Positions 43,840 through 53,062 of a stretch of 64,000 nt of DNA are shown in pieces. The stretch is from JAMXLG01 sp963818925 (GTDB lineage Bacteria > Vulcanimicrobiota > Vulcanimicrobiia > Vulcanimicrobiales > Vulcanimicrobiaceae): assembly GCA_963818925.1 (NCBI GenBank), contig CAWFTN010000001.1:3100001-3164000 (forward strand), in the 5' to 3' direction. Below the pieces are notes generated by a model that did no database searches, had not been told where the DNA came from, and saw only the letters and a list, made by a program, of their open reading frames with translations. How positions within the stretch are numbered: position 1 is the first letter of the stretch; each line of letters begins with the position of its first letter. The position numbers and the translations under genes are program-made.

Positions 43840-45738
43840 ATGCACTCCGAAGACGATCGACAACTCGGGCTCGGCACCAACATCACGCGCCGCGATTTCG
43901 TCAACGGCGTCCTGGTCGGTGCGGGCGCTGCACTGCTCTACTCGCCGGTCCCGGCAAACGCGCAAGGCCTAACCGATACCTTTACCGGCTACGGCGGTGT
44001 GGGCGACTATGCGAGATCCAACGGTAATACCGCGCCTGTCGTTAATGCCGCGCACGCATTGCGTGACGGTCGGTACGAATCACGGATTGCGTCTGCCCGC
44101 GTCGTCGACGGACTCTACGACGTCGTGGTTATCGGCGGTGGCATCGCCGGTCTGTCGGCTGCGTACACGATTCGCAAAGCGCATCCGAACGCGCGCGTAT
44201 TAATCGTTGAGAATCATCCCGTTCCGGGCGGTGAAGCGAAACAGAACGAGATCGATGTGGACGGCGTGCGCCTCTTCGGGCCGCAGGCATCGAATGACAC
44301 GAACGTTCCGCCGGCGGGCGATCCGATTATCGGCGCACTGTGGGATGAACTCGGTATTCCGCGCGAGTTCAACTTCGTAGAACCGACCGGTGCCGCGAGC
44401 GGGCTTCGCTTTGCACGCGATAATTTCGAACCGTGGTATTGGGATGAAGCGACTGCCAACATCGGATGGCGCTTCGACGGCGGTCCGTTCGGCGTGCATG
44501 GCTTCTATCGGGACATCTTCGCAGATGGCTTGCGTGGTGTGCCGTTTGACGAACGCACGCGCGCGGATCTGCTCGCCTGGCACAACAACGAAAAAGAATT
44601 CATGCCGCGTGATGGCGCGCCCGTTGGGCCGTGGCTCGACTCGATGTCGTACGGCGCGTTCATTCGCAACGAGATGGGCCTCGGTCCGGCAGCGGTCCGT
44701 CTCGCGGATTCCCTGACGGGCACGACCAGCTACGCGGCGAGTGCGGATTCCGTCTCCGCCTACGGTGCAAAACTGCTCGGACTTCCCGGTGTTGCGCCGC
44801 GCGTGAGAGAATCGGTGGATTCATCGGTCTTTTCGTTTCCCGGCGGAAACGGGACGATCGCGCGCTATCTCGTCAAGGCGTTGATTCCATCGGCGATCGG
44901 GCAAGGGCGCACGTTTGCGGATGTCGTCGATGCGCCGTTCGAGTTCAATGAATTCGATCGCGCCGGCTCTTCGGTGCGCATCCGCCTTGCGACAACGGCA
45001 ATCGCCGTGCATCACGAAGGCGACGCGTCGACCGCGAGTCGCGTGCGGGTGGTCTACGCGCGCGATGGATCGTTGGAAGCGGTGAATGCGCGCGCGGTCG
45101 TCGTGACCATCGGCGGCTGGGTCGCAAAGCACGTCGTGCGCGACCTGCCTGCGAACTATCGCGCGGCGTACGATACGTTTCATCATGCACCGAGTCTTGT
45201 TGCGAACGTTGCGTTGCGCAATTGGCGTCCGTTCGCAAAACTCGGCGTAACGGGTGCGCGATGGTTCAGCGGATACGGATTCTGGGGCAACATCCGTCAG
45301 CCGATGGCGTTCGGTTCGTACCATCCGCCGCTCGATCCCGATCGTCCGGCGATGTTCACGATGTATACCGGATTTCCGCAACCCGGCGTGTCGCTCGCCG
45401 AGCAGACGACGGCGGGACGCGTTCGCATGCTCACGACGAGCTATGCCGATTTCGAACGGCAGATCCGCTCGCAACTGCAACATGTCTTCGGAAGCGCCGG
45501 ATTTGATGCGAAGCGCGACATCGCTGCGATCGTTTTGAATCGCTGGGGACACGCATATATCTCGCCTGCTCCCGGCTGGTATTTCGGTCCCAACGGTTCA
45601 CCCGGGCCGGCGGAAACGCTGCAAAAGGCGTTCGGTCGCATCTCGTTTGGTCACTCGGAACTGCGCGGACGTCAGAATTGGACGGGCGCCGTTACCGAGG
45701 GCCGGCGCGCTGCGATGCAGGCGCTTTCAGTCGTCTAG
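43840..45738 (+). CDS. Tat-exported FAD-dependent oxidoreductase (spermidine dehydrogenase-like)
   Basis: 632 residues, ATG 13 bases after the tRNA. Tat signal NITRRDFVNGVLVGAGAALL near residues 14-33. FAD-binding DVVVIGGGIAGLSAAYTIR near residue 90, then LIVENHPVPGGEAKQNEIDV and DGVRLFGPQASNDT, features of periplasmic spermidine dehydrogenase-like amine oxidases. C-terminal FAD contact near GHSELRGRQNWTGAVTEGRR. Substrate is uncertain. Its stop overlaps that of the convergent gene by 4 bases. Confidence 0.82.
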   Translation: MHSEDDRQLGLGTNITRRDFVNGVLVGAGAALLYSPVPANAQGLTDTFTGYGGVGDYARSNGNTAPVVNAAHALRDGRYESRIASARVVDGLYDVVVIGGGIAGLSAAYTIRKAHPNARVLIVENHPVPGGEAKQNEIDVDGVRLFGPQASNDTNVPPAGDPIIGALWDELGIPREFNFVEPTGAASGLRFARDNFEPWYWDEATANIGWRFDGGPFGVHGFYRDIFADGLRGVPFDERTRADLLAWHNNEKEFMPRDGAPVGPWLDSMSYGAFIRNEMGLGPAAVRLADSLTGTTSYAASADSVSAYGAKLLGLPGVAPRVRESVDSSVFSFPGGNGTIARYLVKALIPSAIGQGRTFADVVDAPFEFNEFDRAGSSVRIRLATTAIAVHHEGDASTASRVRVVYARDGSLEAVNARAVVVTIGGWVAKHVVRDLPANYRAAYDTFHHAPSLVANVALRNWRPFAKLGVTGARWFSGYGFWGNIRQPMAFGSYHPPLDPDRPAMFTMYTGFPQPGVSLAEQTTAGRVRMLTTSYADFERQIRSQLQHVFGSAGFDAKRDIAAIVLNRWGHAYISPAPGWYFGPNGSPGPAETLQKAFGRISFGHSELRGRQNWTGAVTEGRRAAMQALSVV

Positions 45739-47978
45739 TTTTGTATGCCGGCGCGAATGACGTACTTCACGATGAAGCGGTTCAACGTTTGCGTGGCTGC
45801 CGGGGTGCCGTACGTCAGATAGAGTTCGTTCCCGTTTACAAACTTGCGATGATAACTCACGGCGAGATTGACGCCGGGAACGGTGGTCAATCCGTTGACG
45901 AGTCCGTTGATCGAGCGCAACGCTAACGCAACGTTTGAATCGGGCCCGAGATTGTAGCCGAGCGAAATCAGCCGCAGCCATTGCGAGTTGAGGGTTCCGT
46001 CCGCGATCGTTCGTCCGTACGTTCCCGCGTACTGCGCCGCTGCCGAAAAGCGCGACCCGAACGGACGCGATGCGGAGAGCGAGTATTGGTGAAGAAATGT
46101 TCCGCCAAACGGTCCTTCCGCGAACAAGAAGTCGGTTGGGGACTGCGTTCCGTCGCGATATCCCAGTTTGGCCGTCAGTTGTTCGAACTGGTCGGTTTCG
46201 CCGCAATAGTAGTTCGGAAAGCCGGAGTACGACGTGCGAGTGAGTGAAGGATCATCGCAGCCGAATGATCCCGGTGCGGTGGTCGTGTAACTGCGAAGGA
46301 AACCATTGTGCGGCTCGATCGTAACACTGATTTGGTCCTTGAACGCCGCTTTGAGAATTGCAATGGCATCGACTTGATGGACCGTTCCGGACTCGTCGAG
46401 GAAACGATCCGCTCCTAAGAACAACGAATAGTTCTTGAGTCCACGAGAACTGCCGGAAAAATTTGTTCCGTACACCATGCCGCGGGTATCCGAAATCGAC
46501 GTGAAGCCGTCGATGGGGTTGTAGTTCGGCGTGACGTCTTGGTAGTCGAGGAACACATTGTAGTTCGGTTTGAGTATCTGCCACCACGTACTCAGCGCGC
46601 TCGCGTGGCCGGGATCGGCGGCATACGATCCACCTTCGAATGCCTGATCGAGACCGCCGATAAGGCCCGTGTGGAGATTGTGGAAGTCGGCACCAACCTC
46701 TGCGGTCGTGTCATCTCCCGCGATGCTGTGATGCGCGAAGACACCATCGCTCCAGTATGCAAAGCTTTGATCGGGAAGCGCGTGCGTATATCCGTACGCA
46801 GTATCATCGAATTCATTCCCGGTCGTTTGATCGTAGCCGCGAAACGAGAGAACTCCGAACGATTGGTTGCCGAACGACCCCTCGACTTTCGCTCCGCGAT
46901 CGAACGGCCCAATCGCCGGCGAATAAAAAATCTGATTGTTGGGTTGCGAGGCGCCCGCCGAAGGTGACGTCGGATTCAGAAAGGCGGCGCCTTCGGCGAA
47001 GAAGGGGCGGTACTCCGTGAAGAGCTGCTTGAATTCTTGCGGCGCGATCGTCTGCTGGTCGACCTCGACGTTTGAGAAATCAGGGTTGAGTGTCGCAACG
47101 AAGTGGATCGAATTCGTTAAGGCGTAGCCAAAATCAATCCCGATCATGCGGGCCGGTTCAGGTGCAAACGTTCCGTTCGCTTGCGCGAACAACTTGCGGT
47201 TTCCGCCCGCACTTCCTAGCGCATAGATGTCCGCGTGCGCGCGGTCGCGGAAGCGATCGCCGCCGCCGTTGCTCAAGTGAATGCCGGAGAGACGCGGCCA
47301 GAACTGCGCGTCGCTAAAGGACGGCCATGACGAACCGGAAGCGTCTAGCATCGTGCCATCGTATGCCCAGGTGTAGTGCTCGCCTTTTGCCGCGACGCCG
47401 CGCACAAAATTGAATCTCCACGTTTGCGTTGTTCCGCTACCGTGGTGAAGTGCTTTCAGTGGGATGGTCATAACGGCGGTCCATGTCCCATTGCCGACGC
47501 GCGCAGCCGCATTCCATACAGGGTTGTATCGTGTACTCTCGCTCGACTGCTGATAGCGCGTTCCGCGCGGTGTCGTTTCGAAATAATACACCGTCGACCC
47601 GTTTCCGCTCGTGTCGATCCCCACGCCGACGAAATCGTCAAGACCGAACCCGACGTTATTCGTCGTTTGATTCGCAGTGATCGGCAGACTCGACTGCTGG
47701 ACCTTGAATCCGACATAGAGGTTGTTCGCGTCGTACAACACGTATGCGACCGTGTCGAACGGGGCTGCCGATCGCGTCGTTATGTCTTGAAATGCGTGCA
47801 CACCGTCGACGAGTTTTCCGCGGCTCCAGTCCGGGTCGGAGAGCGTTGCGTCGGCCGAGAGCGGGTGCTTCGCCGTAACGGCCGGGTACATGCCGGAGTA
47901 CGCAACGGCCGCCCGCAGAACGCCCGTCGTGCCGGACATCATGATAAGTGCCGCGAGCACAACATGTACGACTCTCAT
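45735..47978 (-). CDS. CBM9-like/DUF5916 outer membrane barrel protein
   Basis: 747 residues, signal peptide MRVVHVVLAALIMMSGTTGV. N-terminal CBM9-like domain (about 35-230) with LYVGFKVQQSS and YYFETTPRGTRYQQ; then DUF5916 with ATLNPDFSNVEVDQQTIAPQ and EYRPFFAEGAAFLNP, followed by amphipathic strands to a C-terminal aromatic-rich end, as in outer membrane barrels. Possibly a hydrophobic-compound or glycan receptor. Paralogous to the broken gene at 54536-56825. Next upstream on the same strand is a LytTR pair. Confidence 0.85.
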   Translation of the reverse strand: MRVVHVVLAALIMMSGTTGVLRAAVAYSGMYPAVTAKHPLSADATLSDPDWSRGKLVDGVHAFQDITTRSAAPFDTVAYVLYDANNLYVGFKVQQSSLPITANQTTNNVGFGLDDFVGVGIDTSGNGSTVYYFETTPRGTRYQQSSESTRYNPVWNAAARVGNGTWTAVMTIPLKALHHGSGTTQTWRFNFVRGVAAKGEHYTWAYDGTMLDASGSSWPSFSDAQFWPRLSGIHLSNGGGDRFRDRAHADIYALGSAGGNRKLFAQANGTFAPEPARMIGIDFGYALTNSIHFVATLNPDFSNVEVDQQTIAPQEFKQLFTEYRPFFAEGAAFLNPTSPSAGASQPNNQIFYSPAIGPFDRGAKVEGSFGNQSFGVLSFRGYDQTTGNEFDDTAYGYTHALPDQSFAYWSDGVFAHHSIAGDDTTAEVGADFHNLHTGLIGGLDQAFEGGSYAADPGHASALSTWWQILKPNYNVFLDYQDVTPNYNPIDGFTSISDTRGMVYGTNFSGSSRGLKNYSLFLGADRFLDESGTVHQVDAIAILKAAFKDQISVTIEPHNGFLRSYTTTAPGSFGCDDPSLTRTSYSGFPNYYCGETDQFEQLTAKLGYRDGTQSPTDFLFAEGPFGGTFLHQYSLSASRPFGSRFSAAAQYAGTYGRTIADGTLNSQWLRLISLGYNLGPDSNVALALRSINGLVNGLTTVPGVNLAVSYHRKFVNGNELYLTYGTPAATQTLNRFIVKYVIRAGIQN

Positions 47979-48059
47979 CGCGGCTATCGTACGGTCGTGT
48001 TTTCGTCGCGGCTACGTGCCCGTGACGAAAGGGACGTTTCGCGTGATTATTCGACGGCG

Positions 48060-48764
48060 TTACGGCGGGCCGAGCAGCGCGGAAACGTTTTCATGAAACG
48101 TACGGCTCGAATTCAACCGCGTGCCGTCCTCCATGATGACGACGTACTCGCCGTGCGACCACGGCTGCAACTCGCGAACGAGCGTGCTGTTTACGGCGAA
48201 CGAGCGGTGAATTCGGGTGAAACCGAATTCCGCGAGGCGTTCGCAGAAGGCCGCCATCGTCGCACGCACTTTGAGCGTCGTGGAACGCAAGTGCATCGTC
48301 AGATTATTGCCGGAGGCTTCGATCCAGAGGATCTCCGACGGTACGAGTGAGATGACGCGTCCATCGGTCTGGCGTACCGTGAGCCGTTTGCTCGAAGGTG
48401 TGTTGAGCCGCTCGCGCGCTTTCCCGAGCGCTTTTGCAAAGCGCGATGCGGTAAACGGCTTGAGCAAATAGTCGGCAGCGTCGACGTCGAAGGCGTCGAC
48501 GCCGAATGCGCTATGCGCGGTCACGAACACGACGGCAGGCTTCATCGGTGCAAGACGCTCCGTACGCAACATATCGATCGGCGAACCTCCCGGCATCTGA
48601 ATGTCGAGAAAGACGATGTCCGGTGCAAGGCGCGAGATATCGACGCGCGCCTCATCGGTCGTCTCACACTCCCCGACGATCTCGAGATCGTTATAGCGTT
48701 GGATCAATAGTCGCAATCGCATGCGCGCGCTTTGCTCGTCGTCGACGATCAAGACGCGCGTCAT
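48060..48764 (-). CDS. LytTR-family response regulator
   Basis: 234 residues. Receiver domain: acidic pocket VDDE at 8-10, phospho-acceptor Asp54 in FLDIQMPGG, and Lys in YLLKPF. C-terminal LytTR DNA-binding domain starts around 125 with EILWIEASGNNLTMHLRSTT, RIHRSFAVNSTLVRELQPW and LNSSRTF. Overlaps its kinase gene by 4 bases. LytTR regulators often bind direct repeats upstream of envelope genes such as the DUF5916 gene next door (inference). Confidence 0.94.
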   Translation of the reverse strand: MTRVLIVDDEQSARMRLRLLIQRYNDLEIVGECETTDEARVDISRLAPDIVFLDIQMPGGSPIDMLRTERLAPMKPAVVFVTAHSAFGVDAFDVDAADYLLKPFTASRFAKALGKARERLNTPSSKRLTVRQTDGRVISLVPSEILWIEASGNNLTMHLRSTTLKVRATMAAFCERLAEFGFTRIHRSFAVNSTLVRELQPWSHGEYVVIMEDGTRLNSSRTFHENVSALLGPP

Positions 48765-49813
48765 AGGGCCGGCCCTGCTGCCGGAATCGCAAGCGTCAGA
48801 CGCGTTCCCGGCGCCTCGCGCGGACCGATCGACAACATCGCGCGATGGCCGTAGAGCTCTGCGAGCCGTGCGCGCGTGTTTCCGATACCGACGCCTTCCT
48901 GGAACGTCAGCATGTCGAGCGCCGCGCCATCGTCACTGACGTCGATGCATACGTTGTCGTTCTCCAGGCGGCACGATACCTCGATCGTAATTCCCGAGGC
49001 CGTCTTCTCTAAGCCATGCACGATCGCGTTTTCAACGAGCGGCTGCAGCGTAAATGTCGGAACGAGTACTTCAAGCGCTCGCGGCTCCGCGGAAATGCGA
49101 ACTTGAAGACGGTCGCCGTATCGCATTTTCATAATCAACGCATAGCGGTCAACGAGCGTGAGTTCTTCCCGAAGCGGAACCATCGGCCGATTCGATTTGT
49201 CCGTCGCCGTCCGAAGAAGCGCCGCGAGCGCATCGATCATTTCTTCGGCGGCGGCCACGTCGGTTTGCATGATGGCGACGACGGCATTGAGCGTGTTGAA
49301 GATGAAATGCGGGTGCAATTGCCGCTGAAGCGCTTCAACGCGAAGCTTTGTCAGGTCCGCTTCCAGGCGTAGCGCGCGCGCGGCGCGTTCGTTTGCTAGA
49401 CGCAGCTGCGAGATCGCGACGACGATCGTGAATACGACGGAGTAGGTGAGAAACGTGAACATGCCTTCTTCAAGGGCGGTCAGCACCGTAAAGTGTCGTC
49501 CGATAAGGGTGTTGCCCACGAAGGCGAGTAACGGCAATCCGACGGCGACAACGCCGAGTAACGAAGCGATGTAGACTGCCAACACAAGCGCCGTCGGGCG
49601 GCGCGTCGGTGGAAAGGCGTGCGCTACGTACACGAGCACGGGCGTCAACAGCCCGAGTGCGTACATCTCGACGAGCGTGCCGCCGAAGTTCGAGCCCAGG
49701 GCGAAGGGGCGCCCGGCGAACGCGCTATCGACGCTGCCCCATGCGGTAATCAATACCGCAAACGCCGTCCATGCGGCGATCGCAACGATGAACCAGCCCT
49801 TAGCAGCGGCCAT
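48761..49813 (-). CDS. LytS-type sensor histidine kinase
   Basis: 350 residues. Four TM helices in the first 140 residues without a recognised input domain, then the His_kinase domain with phospho-acceptor His167 in LHPHFIFNTLNAVVAI and the GHKL ATPase with NAIVHGLEKTASG and GVGIGNTRARLAELYG. ATG 49813 behind TTAGGAAGC. Pairs with the LytTR regulator, with which it overlaps by 4 bases. Confidence 0.94.
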   Translation of the reverse strand: MAAAKGWFIVAIAAWTAFAVLITAWGSVDSAFAGRPFALGSNFGGTLVEMYALGLLTPVLVYVAHAFPPTRRPTALVLAVYIASLLGVVAVGLPLLAFVGNTLIGRHFTVLTALEEGMFTFLTYSVVFTIVVAISQLRLANERAARALRLEADLTKLRVEALQRQLHPHFIFNTLNAVVAIMQTDVAAAEEMIDALAALLRTATDKSNRPMVPLREELTLVDRYALIMKMRYGDRLQVRISAEPRALEVLVPTFTLQPLVENAIVHGLEKTASGITIEVSCRLENDNVCIDVSDDGAALDMLTFQEGVGIGNTRARLAELYGHRAMLSIGPREAPGTRLTLAIPAAGPAL

Positions 49814-50146
49814 GCTTCCTAACCTTGCAAAGCGTTACGATTTACTAACATCCGTCACCGGAATGACATCTACTTTTTTGTATCCTTCACAACCCTAAAG
49901 CGCAAGCGAAAAATAGCCGAAGTTTAGGTTGGTTGCATATGAGGTTTCTATTCAGTTCGCAACCGCGTGCGCTGCAGCGTTTATGTAGCGTTCGTTTCGG
50001 CATGTCCGATTTCGCGGGAACGTAGCACTGCTTCTCACTCCTCGCGAACGAATGCAGCTCGGCTCTTTTGAGTCGAGCTGCATCGTTTTTCCGGCTTGCA
50101 ATGAGCGGATAGGGTGCACAGCCCGGCAGCGCTATGATTTCCGCAA
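49814..50146. other. Gap of 333 bases: lower-GC leader and an orphan terminator
   Basis: Contains A/T-rich DNA (49860-49910, upstream of the kinase) and a perfect plus-strand terminator at 50052-50090 that no annotated plus gene precedes. A 28-codon plus ORF (49939-50025, MRFLFSSQPRALQRLC...) exists but has a weak ribosome binding site. A plus-strand small RNA ending at 50090 is possible. Confidence 0.45.
50052..50090 (+). terminator. Strong intrinsic terminator without an upstream gene
   Basis: ATGCAGCTCG (50052-50061) pairs with CGAGCTGCAT (50074-50083), extended inside by GCTC/GAGT around a TTTT loop, and followed by CG and five T. The stem has 14 pairs including one G-T. Only the plus orientation has a T-run, so it ends a plus-strand transcript starting in the 49814-50050 gap. 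Confidence 0.8.
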
Positions 50147-50862
50147 ATGCGAGTTATGGCGATTATCCGCGCTCTTCGCGCTCTCTTGTCGTCAATGACG
50201 ATTGATTCCGCTTCCGCTCGACGCGGCGGCGGCGGCGCGCGCGGTGGTGGCGGCATGCGCGGCGGCGGCATGTCACGTCCCAGCGGCGGGATGTCACGAC
50301 CGAGCGGAGGATTCTCCGGCGGCTGGCGGAGTGGGCGGCATCGGTGGACCGGGCGGGCGTCGGTGGGCCAGGCCGGCCCGGTAGCGGCAACCCGATCCGG
50401 CCGGCAAATCCACCGCTGCCCGCGTACGGCTGGAACGGCGGCGTTGCATCGTATCCCGCGCCGTACGGTTACTACGGCGGCGGTTTCTGGGGTCCGTTCT
50501 GGGCCGGCGTCGGCACGACGGTGATCATGGGCGAGATCGTCGACGACGAATCGAAAGACAAAGAGAAGATCGTCTCGTATGAAGTAGCGCCCGATAGCCC
50601 CGGTGCGAAAGCACTTAAAGCGTACGACCTTCAACAGGTGCCGCGCACGGGAGCCGGAGCAACCCAAGTCGTCATTTTCGGACCGAGCAACAGCGTCGTG
50701 TGCGCGAATCCGAATCAGCACGTGAGCGCGGGCGAATACGAGCTCAACACCGCTGATCTCACGATCTACTCGCGCGTTGCCGCGACGCCGCAAAATGGGC
50801 CGCCGGCGCCTGAGGCGAGTCCGTCAGGAAGTCCCGCGGCAAGTCCGTCGCCGTCGGCGTAA
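50147..50862 (+). pseudogene. Gly-rich membrane or surface protein with a frame break
   Basis: The first part (ATG 50147, frame to 50524) has a short hydrophobic start, then RRGGGGARGGGGMRGGGMS and two MSRPSGG repeats, but turns into implausible sequence after about 50320. A second frame (GTG 50344 to TAA 50862) continues with Gly/Pro-rich GVGGPGRPGSGNPIRPANPP, YGYYGGGFWGPFWAGVG and a soluble domain, then a Pro/Ser tail. The two parts match in style, so one indel near 50320-50350 has probably split one gene. A sequencing error in the G/C-rich tract or a separate gene starting at GTG 50344 remain possible. Confidence 0.55.
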
Positions 50863-51186
50863 TTAGGCGGCTTCGGCCCGATCGACGATAACCGCCCGGT
50901 GTGTCTTGCGCGACCCGCGTAAAAGTTGCACCTTGACGTGGTATGCGCCGAGCTTTGCCGTCGTCGACATTGTGCGTTCGAGGACGCAGCGCGCCGCGAG
51001 CACCGAAACGGCACGTTCGAGCACCGACGGCAGTTTCGCGAAATCGCCTTCCGCGGAGAATTGCGGGTTGAGCGGCTGGCCCGATTGCGCAGAACACACC
51101 ATAATGATGCGGTGATTCTCGTCGAGGACGAAACAGCGCGGAAGCGCTTCGGCATTGAGGTTGACGATGTGCGGTTTGCTGTCCAT
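50863..51186 (-). CDS. Small protein of unknown function
   Basis: 107 residues from ATG 51186 (MDSKPHIVNLNAEALPRCFV); an ATG at 51246 would add 20 basic residues. LDENHRIIMVCSAQ resembles a PAS-like strand pair, with LERAVSVLAARCVLE and YHVKVQLLRGSRKTHRAVI later. It might be a small ligand-sensing domain; I do not recognise it. It starts right after the convergent Gly-rich gene's stop. Confidence 0.6.
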   Translation of the reverse strand: MDSKPHIVNLNAEALPRCFVLDENHRIIMVCSAQSGQPLNPQFSAEGDFAKLPSVLERAVSVLAARCVLERTMSTTAKLGAYHVKVQLLRGSRKTHRAVIVDRAEAA

Positions 51187-51267
51187 GCCCGCATCGTACG
51201 CTTTCCGCGCCGTGCGCCTCATCGCGAGAACCACCTGACTTCCCATGCACGGTACCGAGGCTGATAC

Positions 51268-52152
51268 GTGGATATACGTAGGCTTTACTCGTTGTTAACC
51301 CTCGTGGTCGCGTGTGTCGTCGTGTGCGCGGGGCCGGCGCCCGCCGACGAGCCGGGGAGCATCGAGGAGTACTATCGTTCCGTGCTCGCCCGAATGGCGC
51401 GCCTTCCGCAGCCGTCGCTCGTTTCGTACGACGCCGTCGTGCGAGCGTCCGGAGCGACGTTTTACGTCAGCCGCGATGCGAAAAGCGGCGCGGCGGAGTT
51501 TGGATTCTCGGTTGCTCCGGCGCTTGGCAACACGTCACAGTGGTGGCCGGTTCTCGTCCGATCGAGGGACAACACGACATCGGTTCTTCTCGAGAGGACG
51601 CGCGCCGTAACGCGCTTTCCGGCGCTCAATGCAACGTGGGGCGGAATCGATTCATGGATGCGCTTTGGCATGCAAGAGGCGACGCCGACGCCGATGCCGG
51701 CTCCGGTCCCATCGGCGAATCCGCTCACCGGTGAAATGCCGGTCATCGCGGTCGTGCATTCGCTCGATCCCGGTATCTACCACGCGCGTGACGGCGGAGC
51801 GACGACCTGCGCGAACAACTCGCCGGCGCATCTCATTCACCTCACGCCACGGGAAGATCCGTCGCGCCATCCGGCGACCGACATCAGCGTGCAAACGTCG
51901 ACGCAAACGATCTGCACGATCCGCTTCCAACTCGAGCACAGCAATCTCGTCGATCGTAACGGCTACGTCGAATTGCACATCGCGCAAGTCGCTTCGTATT
52001 ACCTCGTCAACCGTGGCGAAATATCGTTCGACGCGGGACCACAACTCGGTCGTCAGCACGTGCGATTGTTTCTGGATTACGTCCGGATCGAGTTTCCCGC
52101 CGCTTCTCCGCCGGGAGCGTTTTCGACCCCGGCACCGGAACTACAGCGATGA
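51268..52152 (+). CDS. Secreted protein of unknown function
   Basis: 294 residues, GTG start. Signal peptide VDIRRLYSLLTLVVACVVVC ending near APAD. The mature protein is beta-rich with EEYYRSVLARMARLPQPS near its start, two Cys (TTCANN, QTICTI) for one disulfide, and a low-complexity Pro/Thr middle (ATPTPMPAPVPS). The N-terminal part resembles other secreted proteins of this lineage. No known domain. Confidence 0.6.
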   Translation: MDIRRLYSLLTLVVACVVVCAGPAPADEPGSIEEYYRSVLARMARLPQPSLVSYDAVVRASGATFYVSRDAKSGAAEFGFSVAPALGNTSQWWPVLVRSRDNTTSVLLERTRAVTRFPALNATWGGIDSWMRFGMQEATPTPMPAPVPSANPLTGEMPVIAVVHSLDPGIYHARDGGATTCANNSPAHLIHLTPREDPSRHPATDISVQTSTQTICTIRFQLEHSNLVDRNGYVELHIAQVASYYLVNRGEISFDAGPQLGRQHVRLFLDYVRIEFPAASPPGAFSTPAPELQR

Positions 52153-52219
52153 TTCGTGCCGCAACGTTCACCGACGCCGTTTACGGATTCCGCGATGTGG
52201 CAATCCTCTGCTCTAGATA

Positions 52220-53056
52220 ATGTTTGCGCAATTGGTGATCAACTTGCACTCGCGGCGCGGCGCCCAAGCCGGACCGGAGGTGCGCGCGGCCCTGCATGAC
52301 GCCGGAATCGAATTCGTTGAAGGCGGCTGGCCGGATGATATCGGCGGCCGCGTCGATTGTATCATCGCGGCCGGCGGCGACGGAACGCTGCTGAGCGCGA
52401 TTGCGCGCGCGCTCGATCGCGATGTGCCGCTGGGTGTGATCCCGTTGGGAACGTTCAACGACCTCGCGCGAACGCTGCAGGTACCGTTCGGTATTCGTGC
52501 CGCGGTCGACGTCATTGCGCAGGGCCGCGAGCGTACGATCGACGTCGGGCGCGTGAACGGCCACTATTTCGTCAACGAATCGAGCATCGGGATCTCGAGC
52601 CGCATATCACGATTGCAGACGGGCGATCTGAAAAGGCGGTTCGGATTTCTCGGCGTGCTCGCTACCGCGCTGCAAGCGTTTCGCCATGCTCGGCCAATTC
52701 ACGCGGAAGTGATTCACGAAGGCGGCATCGAGCGCTTACGAACGATACAACTGACGATCGCCAACAGTTATCACTTCGGCGGCTTTGTTTCCGTGTCGGA
52801 TGCCGCGATCGATGACGGGTGGCTGGATCTCTATTCCGTCGACATCGAAAACGCGTGGGAAGCTTTCGCAATCGGGCGCGCGATGTTGGAGGGGCGGCGA
52901 AAGGACGTACCGGGCTTGCGCACGCTACGCGCAAAACGTTTTGAAGTTCGCACGCATCATTCGCATCACGTTACCGCCGATGCTGAACCTGCCGGTAAGA
53001 CGCCCGCGACCTTCGAGATTTTGCCGAAGGCGCTCCGTGTCTTGGTGCCGCACTGA
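52220..53056 (+). CDS. Diacylglycerol/lipid kinase family protein (DagK/YegS-like)
   Basis: 278 residues. The nucleotide-binding GGDGTLLSAIARAL is the family signature, preceded by an N-terminal strand FAQLVINLHSRRGAQAG and followed by PLGTFNDLARTL. C-terminal beta-sandwich with VNESSIGISSRISRL. Phosphorylates a membrane lipid such as diacylglycerol or undecaprenol; the substrate cannot be fixed from sequence. Confidence 0.92.
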   Translation: MFAQLVINLHSRRGAQAGPEVRAALHDAGIEFVEGGWPDDIGGRVDCIIAAGGDGTLLSAIARALDRDVPLGVIPLGTFNDLARTLQVPFGIRAAVDVIAQGRERTIDVGRVNGHYFVNESSIGISSRISRLQTGDLKRRFGFLGVLATALQAFRHARPIHAEVIHEGGIERLRTIQLTIANSYHFGGFVSVSDAAIDDGWLDLYSVDIENAWEAFAIGRAMLEGRRKDVPGLRTLRAKRFEVRTHHSHHVTADAEPAGKTPATFEILPKALRVLVPH

Positions 53057-53062
53057 GCCGCC

